DNA of 64,000 bases from Salinicola endophyticus (GCF_040536835.1 NZ_CP159578.1:3968001-4032000); one strand, 5' to 3'. Shown: positions 8,890-16,437, numbered from the stretch's first letter. Made by a program: numbers and translations. The notes: a model not told the origin generated them from the sequence alone.

Positions 8890-9120
8890 TCATGCGCGAA
8901 AACGCATATTGGGTAATACCGGCGCTGCGTAACCATTCGTCAACCGCCTGGCCGGCCTTCCGTGGACGCAGTTCAGGGTCGAGGTCGATGCCCTCTGCCG
9001 CATGATCCGACTGACGAAGTCCCGCGATTCCTCGAGATGCGGGCGAAGCTCGCGCATGACATCGAAGCAGGGCAGACACGCCTGCTCCGTGGTCACCGGT
9101 AGTTGTCGGACGGTGGTCAT
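8890..9120 (-). pseudogene. Remnant of a GNAT-type acetyltransferase
   Basis: The first 42 codons read like the N-terminus of a GNAT acetyltransferase (CFDVMRELRPHL and DFVSRIMRQ) behind an excellent AAGGAGG site. After RIMRQ the frame turns into low-quality Arg-rich sequence and stops at 76 aa, far short of the usual 140-160 aa, with no acetyl-CoA loop. In a shifted frame a more protein-like stretch (GIDLDPELRPRKAGQ) continues, so a frameshift or a junction with another fragment is likely. It is divergent from the MocR gene. Confidence 0.5.
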
Positions 9121-9211
9121 CGGACATCCTCCTTGTGCAGAGGAGTCAGGTTAGAATCGGACAGATCCGCTTGGCAGCGCCAAGACGTCTTCGATCTTCC
9201 AGGACATCGAC

Positions 9212-10618
9212 ATGTCCAATACCCGACTTCGGCTCGACCGTACGCAGAGCGTGCCGATCTACCGGCAGCTCTATCAGCGCCTGCGCGAAGCGATGACAGA
9301 CGGGCGCCTGCCCCCCGGCAAACGGGTGCCTTCGGTACGCAGCCTCGCCAGTGAGCTGAACCTGTCGCGCGGTACGGTCGAGCTGGCCTATCAGCTGCTC
9401 GTCAGCGAAGGGTATCTGTTGCCGCGAGGCCCCGCGGGCACGATCGTTTCACCCCACCTGCCCGACTCCATGGGGCCGACCCCGACACCGGATACGATGG
9501 CCCAGCAGGCGCCGGAGCCCGATCTAGAGCCGCCGCTACCGTTCCAATTGGGGCTTCCGGCGCTGGACGCCTTCCCCCACAAGTTGTGGGCGCGCCTGAC
9601 CCAGCGCCGACTCAGGGCCCAGTCCAGCGCCGAACTGAATTACCCACCGCCGACGGGCCACCCGGCGCTGAAGCGCGCCCTGGTGAGCTACCTCGGGGTG
9701 TCGCGCGGTATCGCCTGCCAGCCCGAACAGATCTTCATCACCGACAGCTACCGGGACACGCTTGGGCTGATCTGCCGGGCCCTGCTGGCACCCGGCGACA
9801 GTGGCTGGTTCGAAGAGCCGGGCTATGTGATGGCGCGGGAACGACTGCTGGGCGCGGGTATGCTCTTGAACCCGGTGAGCGTCGACGCCGAAGGGTTGAA
9901 TGTCGAAGAGGGATGTTCACGCACCACCCAGGCCCGCTTCGCCGTCGTCACGCCCACGCATCAGAGCCCCACCGGGGTAACGATGACGCTGGCCCGCCGC
10001 CGAGCGTTGATGGCATGGGCGAAGCGGGAGGAGGCCTGGATCATCGAGGATGACTACGACAGTGAGTACCGCTATCGCGGCCAGCCCGAACCGGCACTGA
10101 AGAGTCTCGATGGTGACGAGCGCGTGCTCTACACCGGCACCTTCAGCAAGGTCCTGTTTCCCGCCATCAAGCTGGCCTACCTGGTGGTTCCCCGTGCTCA
10201 GGTCGCGACCTTCCAGCGCACGATGCAGGGGCTGGGGCATGGCGCCCCGACGTTGAGTCAGGCGGTTGTGACGGATTTCATCGAAGAAGGCCATTTCGCT
10301 CGCCATCTCAAGCGTATGCGGGCGCTCTATCAGGTGCGCCGTGAACATCTTAGTCAGGCGCTCGAGCATCATCTGGGCGACCGGGTTCAGCTCGATCTAC
10401 AGGCCGGTGGGATGCACCTGCTGGCCCGTCTTCCCGAAGGCGCCGACGACGTGACCATCGCGAACCGGGCCGCCAGCGCCGGGCTGGGTGGGCATGCACT
10501 GTCCGCCTGGTATCTGAGCTCGGCACGCCAGTCAGGGCTGTTGCTGAGCTTCACCAACGTCATCGATGCGGCTCATGCCGATGCGCTGGCAACTCGGCTG
10601 GCCGCGCTCACGGTGTGA
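9212..10618 (+). CDS. MocR-type GntR/aminotransferase fusion regulator
   Basis: A 468-aa cytosolic transcription factor. Residues 10-75 are a GntR winged helix (PIYRQLYQRLREAM ... LSRGTVELAYQLLVSEGYL). Residues 110-465 are a class I aminotransferase-like domain with EDDYDSEYRYRG and the PLP-lysine region GTFSKVLFPAIKLAY. MocR proteins normally regulate a neighbouring gene in response to PLP or an amino compound. The neighbours are the divergent GNAT remnant and the downstream AhpD-like gene, so one original target may have been lost. Confidence 0.9.
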   Translation: MSNTRLRLDRTQSVPIYRQLYQRLREAMTDGRLPPGKRVPSVRSLASELNLSRGTVELAYQLLVSEGYLLPRGPAGTIVSPHLPDSMGPTPTPDTMAQQAPEPDLEPPLPFQLGLPALDAFPHKLWARLTQRRLRAQSSAELNYPPPTGHPALKRALVSYLGVSRGIACQPEQIFITDSYRDTLGLICRALLAPGDSGWFEEPGYVMARERLLGAGMLLNPVSVDAEGLNVEEGCSRTTQARFAVVTPTHQSPTGVTMTLARRRALMAWAKREEAWIIEDDYDSEYRYRGQPEPALKSLDGDERVLYTGTFSKVLFPAIKLAYLVVPRAQVATFQRTMQGLGHGAPTLSQAVVTDFIEEGHFARHLKRMRALYQVRREHLSQALEHHLGDRVQLDLQAGGMHLLARLPEGADDVTIANRAASAGLGGHALSAWYLSSARQSGLLLSFTNVIDAAHADALATRLAALTV

Positions 10619-10750
10619 CGCGGCGCCTCTTGCCATGGCCTAGAAATCGTCGCAGATCTTGGCCCTGTGCGACGCCACGTCCGCCTTTCATCCTGTCCCG
10701 GTATCTGATTCGCACCCTCCTACGACCCACTGCCCAGACAGGTGAGCGAC

Positions 10751-11227
10751 ATGCAAGCCCGCGTGAATTACTACCAGACCTCTCCCCAGGCCGCGCAGAA
10801 GTACATCGATTTCAACATGGCACTGTCGCAGAGCGACGTGATCAAGGAGATCAAGCATCTGGTGACGCTGCGCGCTTCCCAGCTCAACGGCTGCGCCTTC
10901 TGCGTCGACATGCATGTCAAAGAGGCGAAGATCGACGGCGAGCGCGAATTGCGTCTGCACCATGTTGCGCTGTGGCGGGAATCGACGCTATTCACACCCC
11001 GCGAGCGGGCCGCCCTGGCCTGGACGGAAACCTTGACCCGGCTGCCCGAGCATGGGGTCGATGACAATATCTATGATGACGTGCGCAGCCACTTTTCCGA
11101 AGCGGAGCTCTCGGACCTGACCTTCCTGATCGTGGCCATCAACGGCTGGAATCGTCTCAGCATTGCCTTCCAGGTCGTTCCTGGCTCCGCCGACAAGGCC
11201 TTCGGACTGGACAAGGCGGGACTGTGA
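10751..11227 (+). CDS. AhpD/carboxymuconolactone decarboxylase-family protein
   Basis: A 158-aa all-helical protein with the peroxidase-type active-site motif C-A-F-C-V-D-M-H (CxxC with a His three residues on), as in AhpD-like alkylhydroperoxidases. The true substrate or reductant is unknown. The ATG at 10751 is used; a GTG 9 nt upstream is in frame. It lies 132 bp after the MocR gene on the same strand, a common pairing, and is probably under its control. Confidence 0.85.
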   Translation: MQARVNYYQTSPQAAQKYIDFNMALSQSDVIKEIKHLVTLRASQLNGCAFCVDMHVKEAKIDGERELRLHHVALWRESTLFTPRERAALAWTETLTRLPEHGVDDNIYDDVRSHFSEAELSDLTFLIVAINGWNRLSIAFQVVPGSADKAFGLDKAGL

Positions 11228-11266
11228 TCACGCTTAACCTTCTGTGGCACCGGGTGCGCAGCGGGT

Positions 11267-11839
11267 TCAATGCACCACGTTGCGAATGAAGCGCAGCGTG
11301 CCGGCCCCATCGTTGCGATAGCGATAGGGCTGGTCACTCGGATAGACATGGAAGTCGCCGGCGGCGATGACGATGTCACCCGTGGCAAGCTCCAGCGTCA
11401 GCGCCCCTTCGATCACCACCAGCATCTCGTGCCAGCCGTTGTCGTCGGCCGCCGATGCGTAGACCTCACCCGGGGCGAGCGACCAGGACCACAGCTCGAC
11501 CTCCTGGCGGGCCGGCTTGCTCGCCAGCAGCCGTGCCCGGCTCTGCGGCGAGCGGCCGACCCAGGCGACCTCGTCTATGCGCGCGGAGTCTTCACTGTCC
11601 GGTGGCTGAACCAGCGCGTAGAACAGCACCCCCAGCGCCTCGGCCAGGCGGTCCAGTGTGTTCAGGCTGACGTTGACATCGCCCTTCTCGATATTGACCA
11701 GCATGCGTCGGCTGAGCCCGGCGCGCTCGGCCAGCGCCTGCTGGCTCAGGGAGAGCGCCTGGCGCAGGCGTCTGACATTGGCGGCCACATGCACCAGGAC
11801 ATCGGGGCGCTCACTAGGCTTGTGCAATATATTGCCCAT
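11267..11839 (-). CDS. XRE-family regulator with C-terminal cupin
   Basis: A 190-aa regulator. Residues 17-72 form an XRE helix-turn-helix (LSQQALAERAGLSRRMLVNIEKG). Residues 110-185 form a small cupin barrel (GWHEMLVVIEGALTLEL ... AGDFHVYPSDQPYRYRN) that probably binds a small ligand. It is divergent from an RhtA-like exporter, which it probably controls. A 12-bp palindrome overlaps its own codons 2-6, suggesting autoregulation. The Shine-Dalgarno at this ATG is weak. Confidence 0.87.
   Translation of the reverse strand: MGNILHKPSERPDVLVHVAANVRRLRQALSLSQQALAERAGLSRRMLVNIEKGDVNVSLNTLDRLAEALGVLFYALVQPPDSEDSARIDEVAWVGRSPQSRARLLASKPARQEVELWSWSLAPGEVYASAADDNGWHEMLVVIEGALTLELATGDIVIAAGDFHVYPSDQPYRYRNDGAGTLRFIRNVVH
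11824..11835. promoter_or_regulatory. Palindromic operator candidate for the XRE-cupin regulator
   Basis: GCAATATATTGC is a perfect 12-bp palindrome covering codons 2-6 of the regulator gene and lying about 100 bp upstream of the divergent exporter. Position and symmetry suit a dimeric XRE repressor. Confidence 0.45.
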
Positions 11840-11935
11840 CCGTACAATCGCGACTCTCGTCCGTGCCGCTCACCGCCAAGGCGCTTAACGGCCACGTTTG
11901 GCGAGCCATCATGCCCGAGCCCCCCTGGAGGTGTC

Positions 11936-12829
11936 ATGTCTGTCGCCACCCATCCCTTCGTCCAGCGCGCCTGGCCGGTCGCCATGCTGGTGGTGGCGAT
12001 GTGTTCGATCCAGAGCGGTGCGGCCGTGGCCAAGACACTGTTTCCCCAGATCGGCGCCACCGGCACCACCTCGATTCGCCTGATCCTGGCCGCCGGCCTG
12101 CTGCTGCTGATAATGCGCCCCTGGCGGCGGCGCATCAGCCGCCGGGCGTGGAAGTCGACGCTGATCTACGGCGTCTCGCTGGGCGTCATGAACCTGATGT
12201 TCTATCAGGCGCTGGCGCGCATTCCGCTGGGGATCGCAGTGGCGCTGGAGTTCACCGGCCCGCTGGCGGTGGCGATGCTCTCCTCGCGCCGCTGGCTGGA
12301 TCTGGTGTGGGTGGCGTTCGCGGTCAGCGGCCTGATCCTGCTGCTTCTGCTGGGTGACGATCACAGCGGCCCGGTCGACCCGGTCGGCGCGGCCTTCGCC
12401 CTGGGTGCCGGGGTGTGCTGGGCGCTGTATATCCTGTTCGGGCAGAAGGCCGGGGCGATCAATGGCGCCCAGAGTGCCACCCTGGGTATCACCATCGCCG
12501 CCGTGGTGATCGCCCCGATCGGGCTGATCGAGGTCGGCCCGGCGATCTTCGCTCCCGAGATCCTGCCATTCGCGCTGGCGGTGGCGGTGCTCTCCACCGC
12601 ACTCCCCTACACCCTGGAGATGATCGCCCTGCCTCGCCTGCCGACCCAGACCTTCGGCACCCTGATGAGCCTGGAGCCGGCGGTGGGCGCGCTCTCCGGC
12701 CTGCTGTTCCTGAGCCAGCAGTTGAGCGTGCTGCAGTGGCTGGCGATCGCGCTGGTGATCGTCGCCTCGATCGGCACCACGCTCACCGCCCGTGCCCAGG
12801 AGCCGTTCGAGGCGCCGCTACCCGACTGA
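11936..12829 (+). CDS. EamA/RhtA-family amino acid or metabolite exporter
   Basis: A 297-aa inner-membrane protein with ten hydrophobic helices in two EamA repeats (QSGAAVAKTLFPQIGATGTT in the first; FAPEILPFALAVAVLSTALP, LEMIALPRL and SLEPAVGALSG in the second). The last motifs are typical of RhtA (threonine/homoserine efflux), but the substrate is not proven. The start is fixed by GGAGGT 5 nt before the ATG; the long open frame upstream is antisense to the XRE gene and is not coding. Confidence 0.87.
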   Translation: MSVATHPFVQRAWPVAMLVVAMCSIQSGAAVAKTLFPQIGATGTTSIRLILAAGLLLLIMRPWRRRISRRAWKSTLIYGVSLGVMNLMFYQALARIPLGIAVALEFTGPLAVAMLSSRRWLDLVWVAFAVSGLILLLLLGDDHSGPVDPVGAAFALGAGVCWALYILFGQKAGAINGAQSATLGITIAAVVIAPIGLIEVGPAIFAPEILPFALAVAVLSTALPYTLEMIALPRLPTQTFGTLMSLEPAVGALSGLLFLSQQLSVLQWLAIALVIVASIGTTLTARAQEPFEAPLPD

Positions 12830-12871
12830 GCGCGGCACCGCTCGGGGCGCGATGTCGGCAGCGGCGCGCGA

Positions 12872-12888
12872 ATCTTCCAGACGCACCA
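12872..12888 (+). promoter_or_regulatory. Motif shared with the lysE upstream region (copy 1)
   Basis: ATCTTCCAGACGCACCA lies 50 bp before the araC-type start. The same 17-mer with one change occurs 39 bp before the LysE-type gene at 13912. It is a candidate AraC-family site or shared promoter element. Confidence 0.45.
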
Positions 12889-12938
12889 CACCGGGCGTGG
12901 CAGACTGGAGCGGCTTCCACGCAGCCCAGGAGGAGAGC

Positions 12939-13757
12939 ATGTCGTCGACCGGGTGGATCGATCTGCAGCGCCACGGCAGCGGTCTCGAGACCCTGCGCGC
13001 CCACTTCGAGGGCCACGCCTACGACCCGCACTGGCACGACAGCTATCTGGTCGGTTTCACCGAACAGGGCGTGCAGCAGTTCCACTGCCGGCGTCAGCGT
13101 CACGACAGCACCCCGGGCCGGCTGTTCTTCGTCGAGCCCGGGGAACTCCATGATGGCCGCGCACCCACCGCGGGCGGGTTCACCTATGCCATGCTCTACC
13201 TCGACCCGGCCTGGCTGCAGCGTGAACTGCGCCAGTTCGGCGCGGCGCCGGTCACCAGCGGCGAACCCGGCTTCCGGCGCACGCTGGCCGACGACCCCGA
13301 GCTGGCGCGCCAGGTGGCCGCGGCCTTCACCGCACTGCGCACGCCCGGGTGGCGACTGGCTCGGGAGACGCATCTCGACGCCGTGCTGCGCGGCATGCTG
13401 CCCCACCTGGGCTGGCAGGAAAGAGCGCTGGGCGACCCGCGGCTGCCGCGCACCGCGCGTCTGGCCCGCGACTACCTGCACGCCCACTGCGAGCAGGATA
13501 TCGGCCTGGAGACCCTCGCCGCCCACTGCGGCGTCGATCGTTTCCGTCTCAGCCGCGCCTTCAAGGCCGCCTTCGGCCTGGCGCCCCACGCCTATCTGGT
13601 TCAGCTGCGGCTCGCCCGGGCACGCCGCTGTCTGGCGGTAGGCGATGCCCCGGCCGAGGTCGCGGCGCGTTTCGGCTTCGCCGACCAGAGCCATCTGGGG
13701 CGCTGGTTCCGACGCGCCTATGGCCTCACGCCCGCGGACTACCGCCGCCGCGGCTGA
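12939..13757 (+). CDS. AraC-family regulator with N-terminal cupin
   Basis: A 272-aa transcription factor. Residues 15-90 are an AraC-type arabinose-binding/cupin domain (HWHDSYLVGFTEQGVQQF ... FVEPGELHDG). Residues 175-270 hold two helix-turn-helix motifs ending in the AraC signature (AARFGFADQSHLGRWFRRAYG, then TPADYRR). AGGAGGAGAGC precedes the ATG. Regulators of this type commonly sit beside LysE exporters, and here the next gene is one, though internally deleted. Confidence 0.9.
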   Translation: MSSTGWIDLQRHGSGLETLRAHFEGHAYDPHWHDSYLVGFTEQGVQQFHCRRQRHDSTPGRLFFVEPGELHDGRAPTAGGFTYAMLYLDPAWLQRELRQFGAAPVTSGEPGFRRTLADDPELARQVAAAFTALRTPGWRLARETHLDAVLRGMLPHLGWQERALGDPRLPRTARLARDYLHAHCEQDIGLETLAAHCGVDRFRLSRAFKAAFGLAPHAYLVQLRLARARRCLAVGDAPAEVAARFGFADQSHLGRWFRRAYGLTPADYRRRG

Positions 13758-13911
13758 GCTACCTTGCCTCGATCCAACGCTGTCGACCCGACCCTGTCGA
13801 TCTGATCCCGACGAACCGACCTTGCCGGCCTGATCCCTTCCTCTCACCCCTTCGCCCCGATGCCGTCGACCAGACCTCGGCGGCATGCCAGCCCTGCTCA
13901 GATCTTCCAGA

Positions 13912-13928
13912 CGCATCAGCCGCGCCAG
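13912..13928 (+). promoter_or_regulatory. Motif shared with the araC upstream region (copy 2)
   Basis: ATCTTCCAGACGCATCA lies 39 bp before the LysE-type start. It matches 16 of 17 bases of the copy before the AraC gene, and weaker similarity (GGAGC) continues downstream. Confidence 0.45.
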
Positions 13929-13967
13929 GCGATAGTCGGAGCTCATGTTGTCCGATGGAGAGACCCC

Positions 13968-14297
13968 ATGCCGAGCTGGATACCTTTCGCGCTGTTCGCC
14001 ATCGTCGCCTCGATCACGCCGGGGCCGACCAATCTGCTGATTCTGCATCAGGGGCTGCATCACGGCTTCCGGCGTACCCTGCCGGCGGTGATCGGTGCCA
14101 GCCTGGCCGCCGCCGCGCTCGTGCTGCTGGTGGGGCTGGGTCTCGGCCAGCTGCTGACCAGCCGGCCCTACGCGAGTCTGGCGTTGAGCTGGCTGGGTGT
14201 CGTCTGGTTGAGCTGGCTGGCGTGGCGGCTATTCAACCGCGCGCTGGCGCTGGTGCTGCTGCTGGTAGCGTGGTGGAGCGTGCTGATGCCGGGCTGA
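13968..14297 (+). pseudogene. LysE/RhtB-family exporter with internal deletion
   Basis: Only 109 aa, against about 200 for the family. Residues 1-89 match the family N-terminus (SITPGPTNLLILHQGL, three helices to SWLAWRLF). The sequence then passes directly, in frame, to what looks like the C-terminal helix (NRALALVLLLVAWW). About 90 residues including the middle helices are therefore missing, and transport is unlikely. GGAGAG precedes the ATG, so it may still be translated. No ORF for the missing part exists nearby. Confidence 0.65.
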
Positions 14298-14310
14298 GGC
14301 CGTGGTCGGC

Positions 14311-14366
14311 AAGCGGAGAATGATAAGAAGCGAGAGAAGAATGATAAGAAGCGAGAGGAGAATGAG
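14311..14366 (+). repeat. 21-bp imperfect tandem repeat, about 2.7 copies
   Basis: The unit AAGAAGCGAGAGAAGAATGAT is repeated with small changes between the truncated exporter and the arfA-like gene. It is purine-rich on the plus strand and lies just 3' of the arfA-like transcript. Confidence 0.7.
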
Positions 14367-14407
14367 CAGACAAGCAGCGTGCAGGGTGACAGGAAAGCGC
14401 CATGGCG

Positions 14408-14430
14408 AAACGGCCGGCTTCAGGCCGCTT
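14408..14430 (-). promoter_or_regulatory. Hairpin spanning the arfA-like stop codon
   Basis: On the minus strand AAGCGGCC pairs with GGCCGTTT over 8 bp (one G-T wobble), with a 7-nt loop holding the TGA stop. E. coli arfA has a hairpin in its 3' coding end that causes RNase III cleavage or termination before the stop, making a non-stop mRNA. Here the position is at the stop itself, so a similar role is an inference. Confidence 0.5.
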
Positions 14431-14572
14431 GGCGATGGCGCCCCCCCTGGGCACCACGGCCCTTGCGTGAATAGCTGCCTTTGCCCTTCTTGGGCGTCTG
14501 CTGCTGCTGGCGAAACTGCGGTGTGCGTAACGCGGCCTTGAGCGCGTTGTCGCGGATCGGCTGACGTGCCAT
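14420..14572 (-). CDS. arfA: ArfA-like alternative ribosome-rescue factor, 50 aa
   Basis: A small basic protein. It opens MARQPIRDNALKAAL, then TPQFRQ, KKGKGSYSRKGRG and a His/Arg tail. The RDNAxxALL-like helix, the PxFRQ block and the KGKGSY(S/M)RK patch are the core signature of ArfA, which recruits RF2 to ribosomes stalled without a stop codon when tmRNA fails. AAGGAG lies 6 nt before the ATG. Near the 3' end codons cross a run of seven G residues; slippage there would replace the last residues. It lies 85 bp downstream of mntP. The short length is like the processed active form in E. coli. Confidence 0.75.
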   Translation of the reverse strand: MARQPIRDNALKAALRTPQFRQQQQTPKKGKGSYSRKGRGAQGGRHRQAA

Positions 14573-14657
14573 GGAAGCTCCTTGACGTTCAGGATGGCGA
14601 CTCGACGAGTGTGATCAAGATGGGGGTAAAGCGCATGCGGACTGGGCCCGCCATCGC

Positions 14658-15236
14658 TCAGGCGGCGGCGAGGTGCTCGTAGAGCACCATACAACCGATC
14701 ACGATCAGCACCAGGCCACCGCCGATCTCGGCGCGCTTGCCGATCAGCGAACCGATGGCCCGCCCCAGCATGATACCGATGGTGACCATCAGCGTGGTAG
14801 CCAGGCCGATCGCCGCCGCCGCGACCAGGATATTGATGTTGGCAAAGGCCAGCGTGACGCCGACCGCCATGGCGTCGATGCTGGTCGCCAGGGCGGTGGC
14901 CGCCACCAGCCAGAACGAGCGTCGTGCCGGCGCTTGTGCGTCGTCTTGGGTACGCGGGTCATCCGGCTTGAGGCCGGCCCAGATCATGTGCGACCCGAGT
15001 CCGGCCAGCAGCACGAAGGCGATCCAGTGATCCCATTCGGACACGAAATGCGTTGCCGCCAGGCCGATGGCCCAGCCGATCACCGGCGTGATCGCCTCGA
15101 TGGTGCCGAAGATCATGCCGATGCGCAGCGCCTCGGGAAACCGCGTGCGCTTGAGCGCGGCGCCCTTGCCGATCGACGCGGCAAAGGCGTCGGTCGACAT
15201 GGCGAAGGCAAGCAAGAACAGAGATGCGGGATTCAT
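14658..15236 (-). CDS. mntP: Manganese efflux pump MntP
   Basis: A 192-aa inner-membrane protein with six helices in two repeats. It shows the MntP motifs [15 protein letters not shown] in the first repeat and [13 protein letters not shown] in the second, whose conserved aspartates are needed for Mn2+ export. The leader carries a yybP-ykoY riboswitch, which independently supports the assignment. The start is the ATG at 15236; upstream in-frame sequence belongs to the leader. Confidence 0.93.
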   Translation of the reverse strand: MNPASLFLLAFAMSTDAFAASIGKGAALKRTRFPEALRIGMIFGTIEAITPVIGWAIGLAATHFVSEWDHWIAFVLLAGLGSHMIWAGLKPDDPRTQDDAQAPARRSFWLVAATALATSIDAMAVGVTLAFANINILVAAAAIGLATTLMVTIGIMLGRAIGSLIGKRAEIGGGLVLIVIGCMVLYEHLAAA

Positions 15237-15251
15237 GGCGTCGTCCAGCCG

Positions 15252-15300
15252 GTGGTTGCACCACGACACCCGCCAGGCCCGACTCTGCGTCGCGGGTGTC
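15252..15300 (-). promoter_or_regulatory. Expression-platform hairpins of the mntP leader
   Basis: On the minus strand GACACCCGC (15292-15300) pairs with GCGGGTGTC (15265-15273), followed by a second small hairpin GTGGT-TGC-ACCAC (15252-15264) just before the start codon. They lie between aptamer and ATG, with no T-run, so translational control is more likely than termination. Confidence 0.55.
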
Positions 15301-15415
15301 AATGGTCTCGCCAACCGACATCGGTGTGCGTGCCACGGCCAGGGCCGAGTGTGTTGACACGCACGCCGCTGGTCTACAACAGACACACCAGCGACCGGCT
15401 ACTCCCCAAAGAGAC
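15301..15415 (-). promoter_or_regulatory. yybP-ykoY manganese riboswitch
   Basis: The leader of mntP contains the conserved aptamer strings in order: TTTGGGGAGTAGCC, GTCAACACACTC and GGTTGGCGAGACC. These are hallmark sequences of the Mn2+-sensing yybP-ykoY class, which activates mntP and alx in E. coli when manganese is high. The hairpins downstream complete the switch. Confidence 0.88.
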
Positions 15416-15509
15416 TCAGACTATAGTCGTCGCGCCGGAACCTTTCAATAAATGATTGAATTTAAAGGGAAAAATACACCCCGGTTAACTCATGTCGTCG
15501 GCGTTAATC

Positions 15510-15530
15510 AAGTTCACCCGAGTTGAACTT
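15510..15530. promoter_or_regulatory. Inverted repeat AAGTTCA-N7-TGAACTT
   Basis: Perfect 7-bp arms separated by 7 nt, in the gap between the mntP leader and the small candidate ORF at 15523. It may be an operator or a short hairpin; no partner regulator is evident. Confidence 0.35.
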
Positions 15531-15723
15531 TGAACACGGGGTTGGCGAATGCGCTGCGTGGCAAGCCGCCAGTGCCGTGGCAACCCAGCATCTCGGCCTG
15601 CTGCAGACGACCTACGCCTACGGCACGCGGGTCGCCCTGCTCTCGCTGACCGCGCTGATCGCGCTGATCGCGGCCCTGGCTACGCCGCGCGGGGACGCCG
15701 GATGCTGCCCGCGCCCCGCCTGA
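15523..15723 (+). CDS. Doubtful small membrane peptide
   Basis: An open frame (TTG start, or GTG at 15580) with one strong hydrophobic segment (ALLSLTALIALIAALA) and a cysteine-containing tail. There is no good ribosome binding site and no recognisable family. It fills the gap between mntP and the DUF533 gene, which otherwise contains nothing I can identify. Confidence 0.2.
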   Translation: MNFEHGVGECAAWQAASAVATQHLGLLQTTYAYGTRVALLSLTALIALIAALATPRGDAGCCPRPA

Positions 15724-15744
15724 CGCGGTGGCACGGGATGCGTT

Positions 15745-16437
15745 TCAGCCCGCGTGCACCTCGCGCTCGAGCGCCTGGCGCATCTCGCCATCCAGTGACA
15801 GCGCCTGTGCCAGTTGGTCGAGCCAGGCTTTCTCCATCGGATTCTGATCGTCGATGATCGCCACGCTGGCGAGGTAGATCTCGCGGGCGGCCTGGGGCGA
15901 GTCGGCATCGCGCGCGATCGCCTCGGCATCCAGCGGCGCCGACATCTCGCGCTCGACCCAGGCGTGCAGCTCGTCATCCGCGCCCAGGGCATCGATCTGC
16001 TCGGCCAGGGCGGCACGCTCGGCGGCATCGATATGCCCATCGGCGCGCGCCGCCGCGATCATCGCCTTGAGAATGCCGCGGCTGCGCGTCTCCTGGCGCT
16101 CGCCGGAGAGCTGCTCCAGCGGCTGGTCCGCTGCGGACGTCGCCTCGGCTGGCGTCGCCTCGGCTGGCGTCGCCTCGGCTGGCGTCGCCTCGGCTGGCGT
16201 CGACTGCTGCGCCTGATGCGCCTGCCACGCCTTCCACGCCAGCGCCCCGATGCCCGCCAGCGCGCCGTACTTGATCGCCTTGCCGCCCAGGCTGCGCCCG
16301 CGTTTGCTGCCGACCAGCAGCCCCAGCGCGCCGCCGCCGAGCAGCGACTTGACGTCGAAGCCCCCGCTGCCGGCCTTCTGGCGCTGGCCGCTACCCGCCT
16401 GCTGCATGAGCTGGGAAAGGATCCGTTGTGCATTCAT
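15745..16437 (-). CDS. TerB-like DUF533 (YebE-type) protein
   Basis: A 230-aa protein of the YebE/DUF533 group. The N-terminus has LSQLMQQA, a glycine-rich segment with LGGGALGLLVGSKRG, and a short hydrophobic stretch (YGALAGIGALAW) that probably inserts in the inner membrane. The C-terminal 110 residues are a TerB-like helical domain with an acidic ARADGHIDAAERAAL motif and DSPQAAREIYLAS. A linker contains four TPAEA units from a perfect DNA tandem repeat. GGAG precedes the ATG at 16437. In E. coli yebE is linked to envelope stress; the role here is unknown. Confidence 0.85.
   Translation of the reverse strand: MNAQRILSQLMQQAGSGQRQKAGSGGFDVKSLLGGGALGLLVGSKRGRSLGGKAIKYGALAGIGALAWKAWQAHQAQQSTPAEATPAEATPAEATPAEATSAADQPLEQLSGERQETRSRGILKAMIAAARADGHIDAAERAALAEQIDALGADDELHAWVEREMSAPLDAEAIARDADSPQAAREIYLASVAIIDDQNPMEKAWLDQLAQALSLDGEMRQALEREVHAG
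16141..16200 (-). repeat. Four perfect 15-bp tandem repeats inside the DUF533 gene
   Basis: CGCCTCGGCTGGCGT is repeated exactly four times and encodes the four TPAEA units of the linker. Being a multiple of three, copy number can change without a frameshift. Confidence 0.95.

Noticed and set aside
11270..11935. N-terminal extension of the RhtA-like gene through the XRE gene region
   Set aside because: It is antisense to a well-supported XRE-cupin gene, and GGAGGT marks the ATG at 11936.
14233..14694. 153-aa minus frame covering the arfA-like gene
   Set aside because: Arg/Ser-rich composition; the ATG at 14572 in another frame has the ribosome binding site and a recognisable protein.
16141..16200. 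CRISPR-like array in the DUF533 gene
   Set aside because: Head-to-tail 15-bp units without spacers, in frame within a coding sequence.
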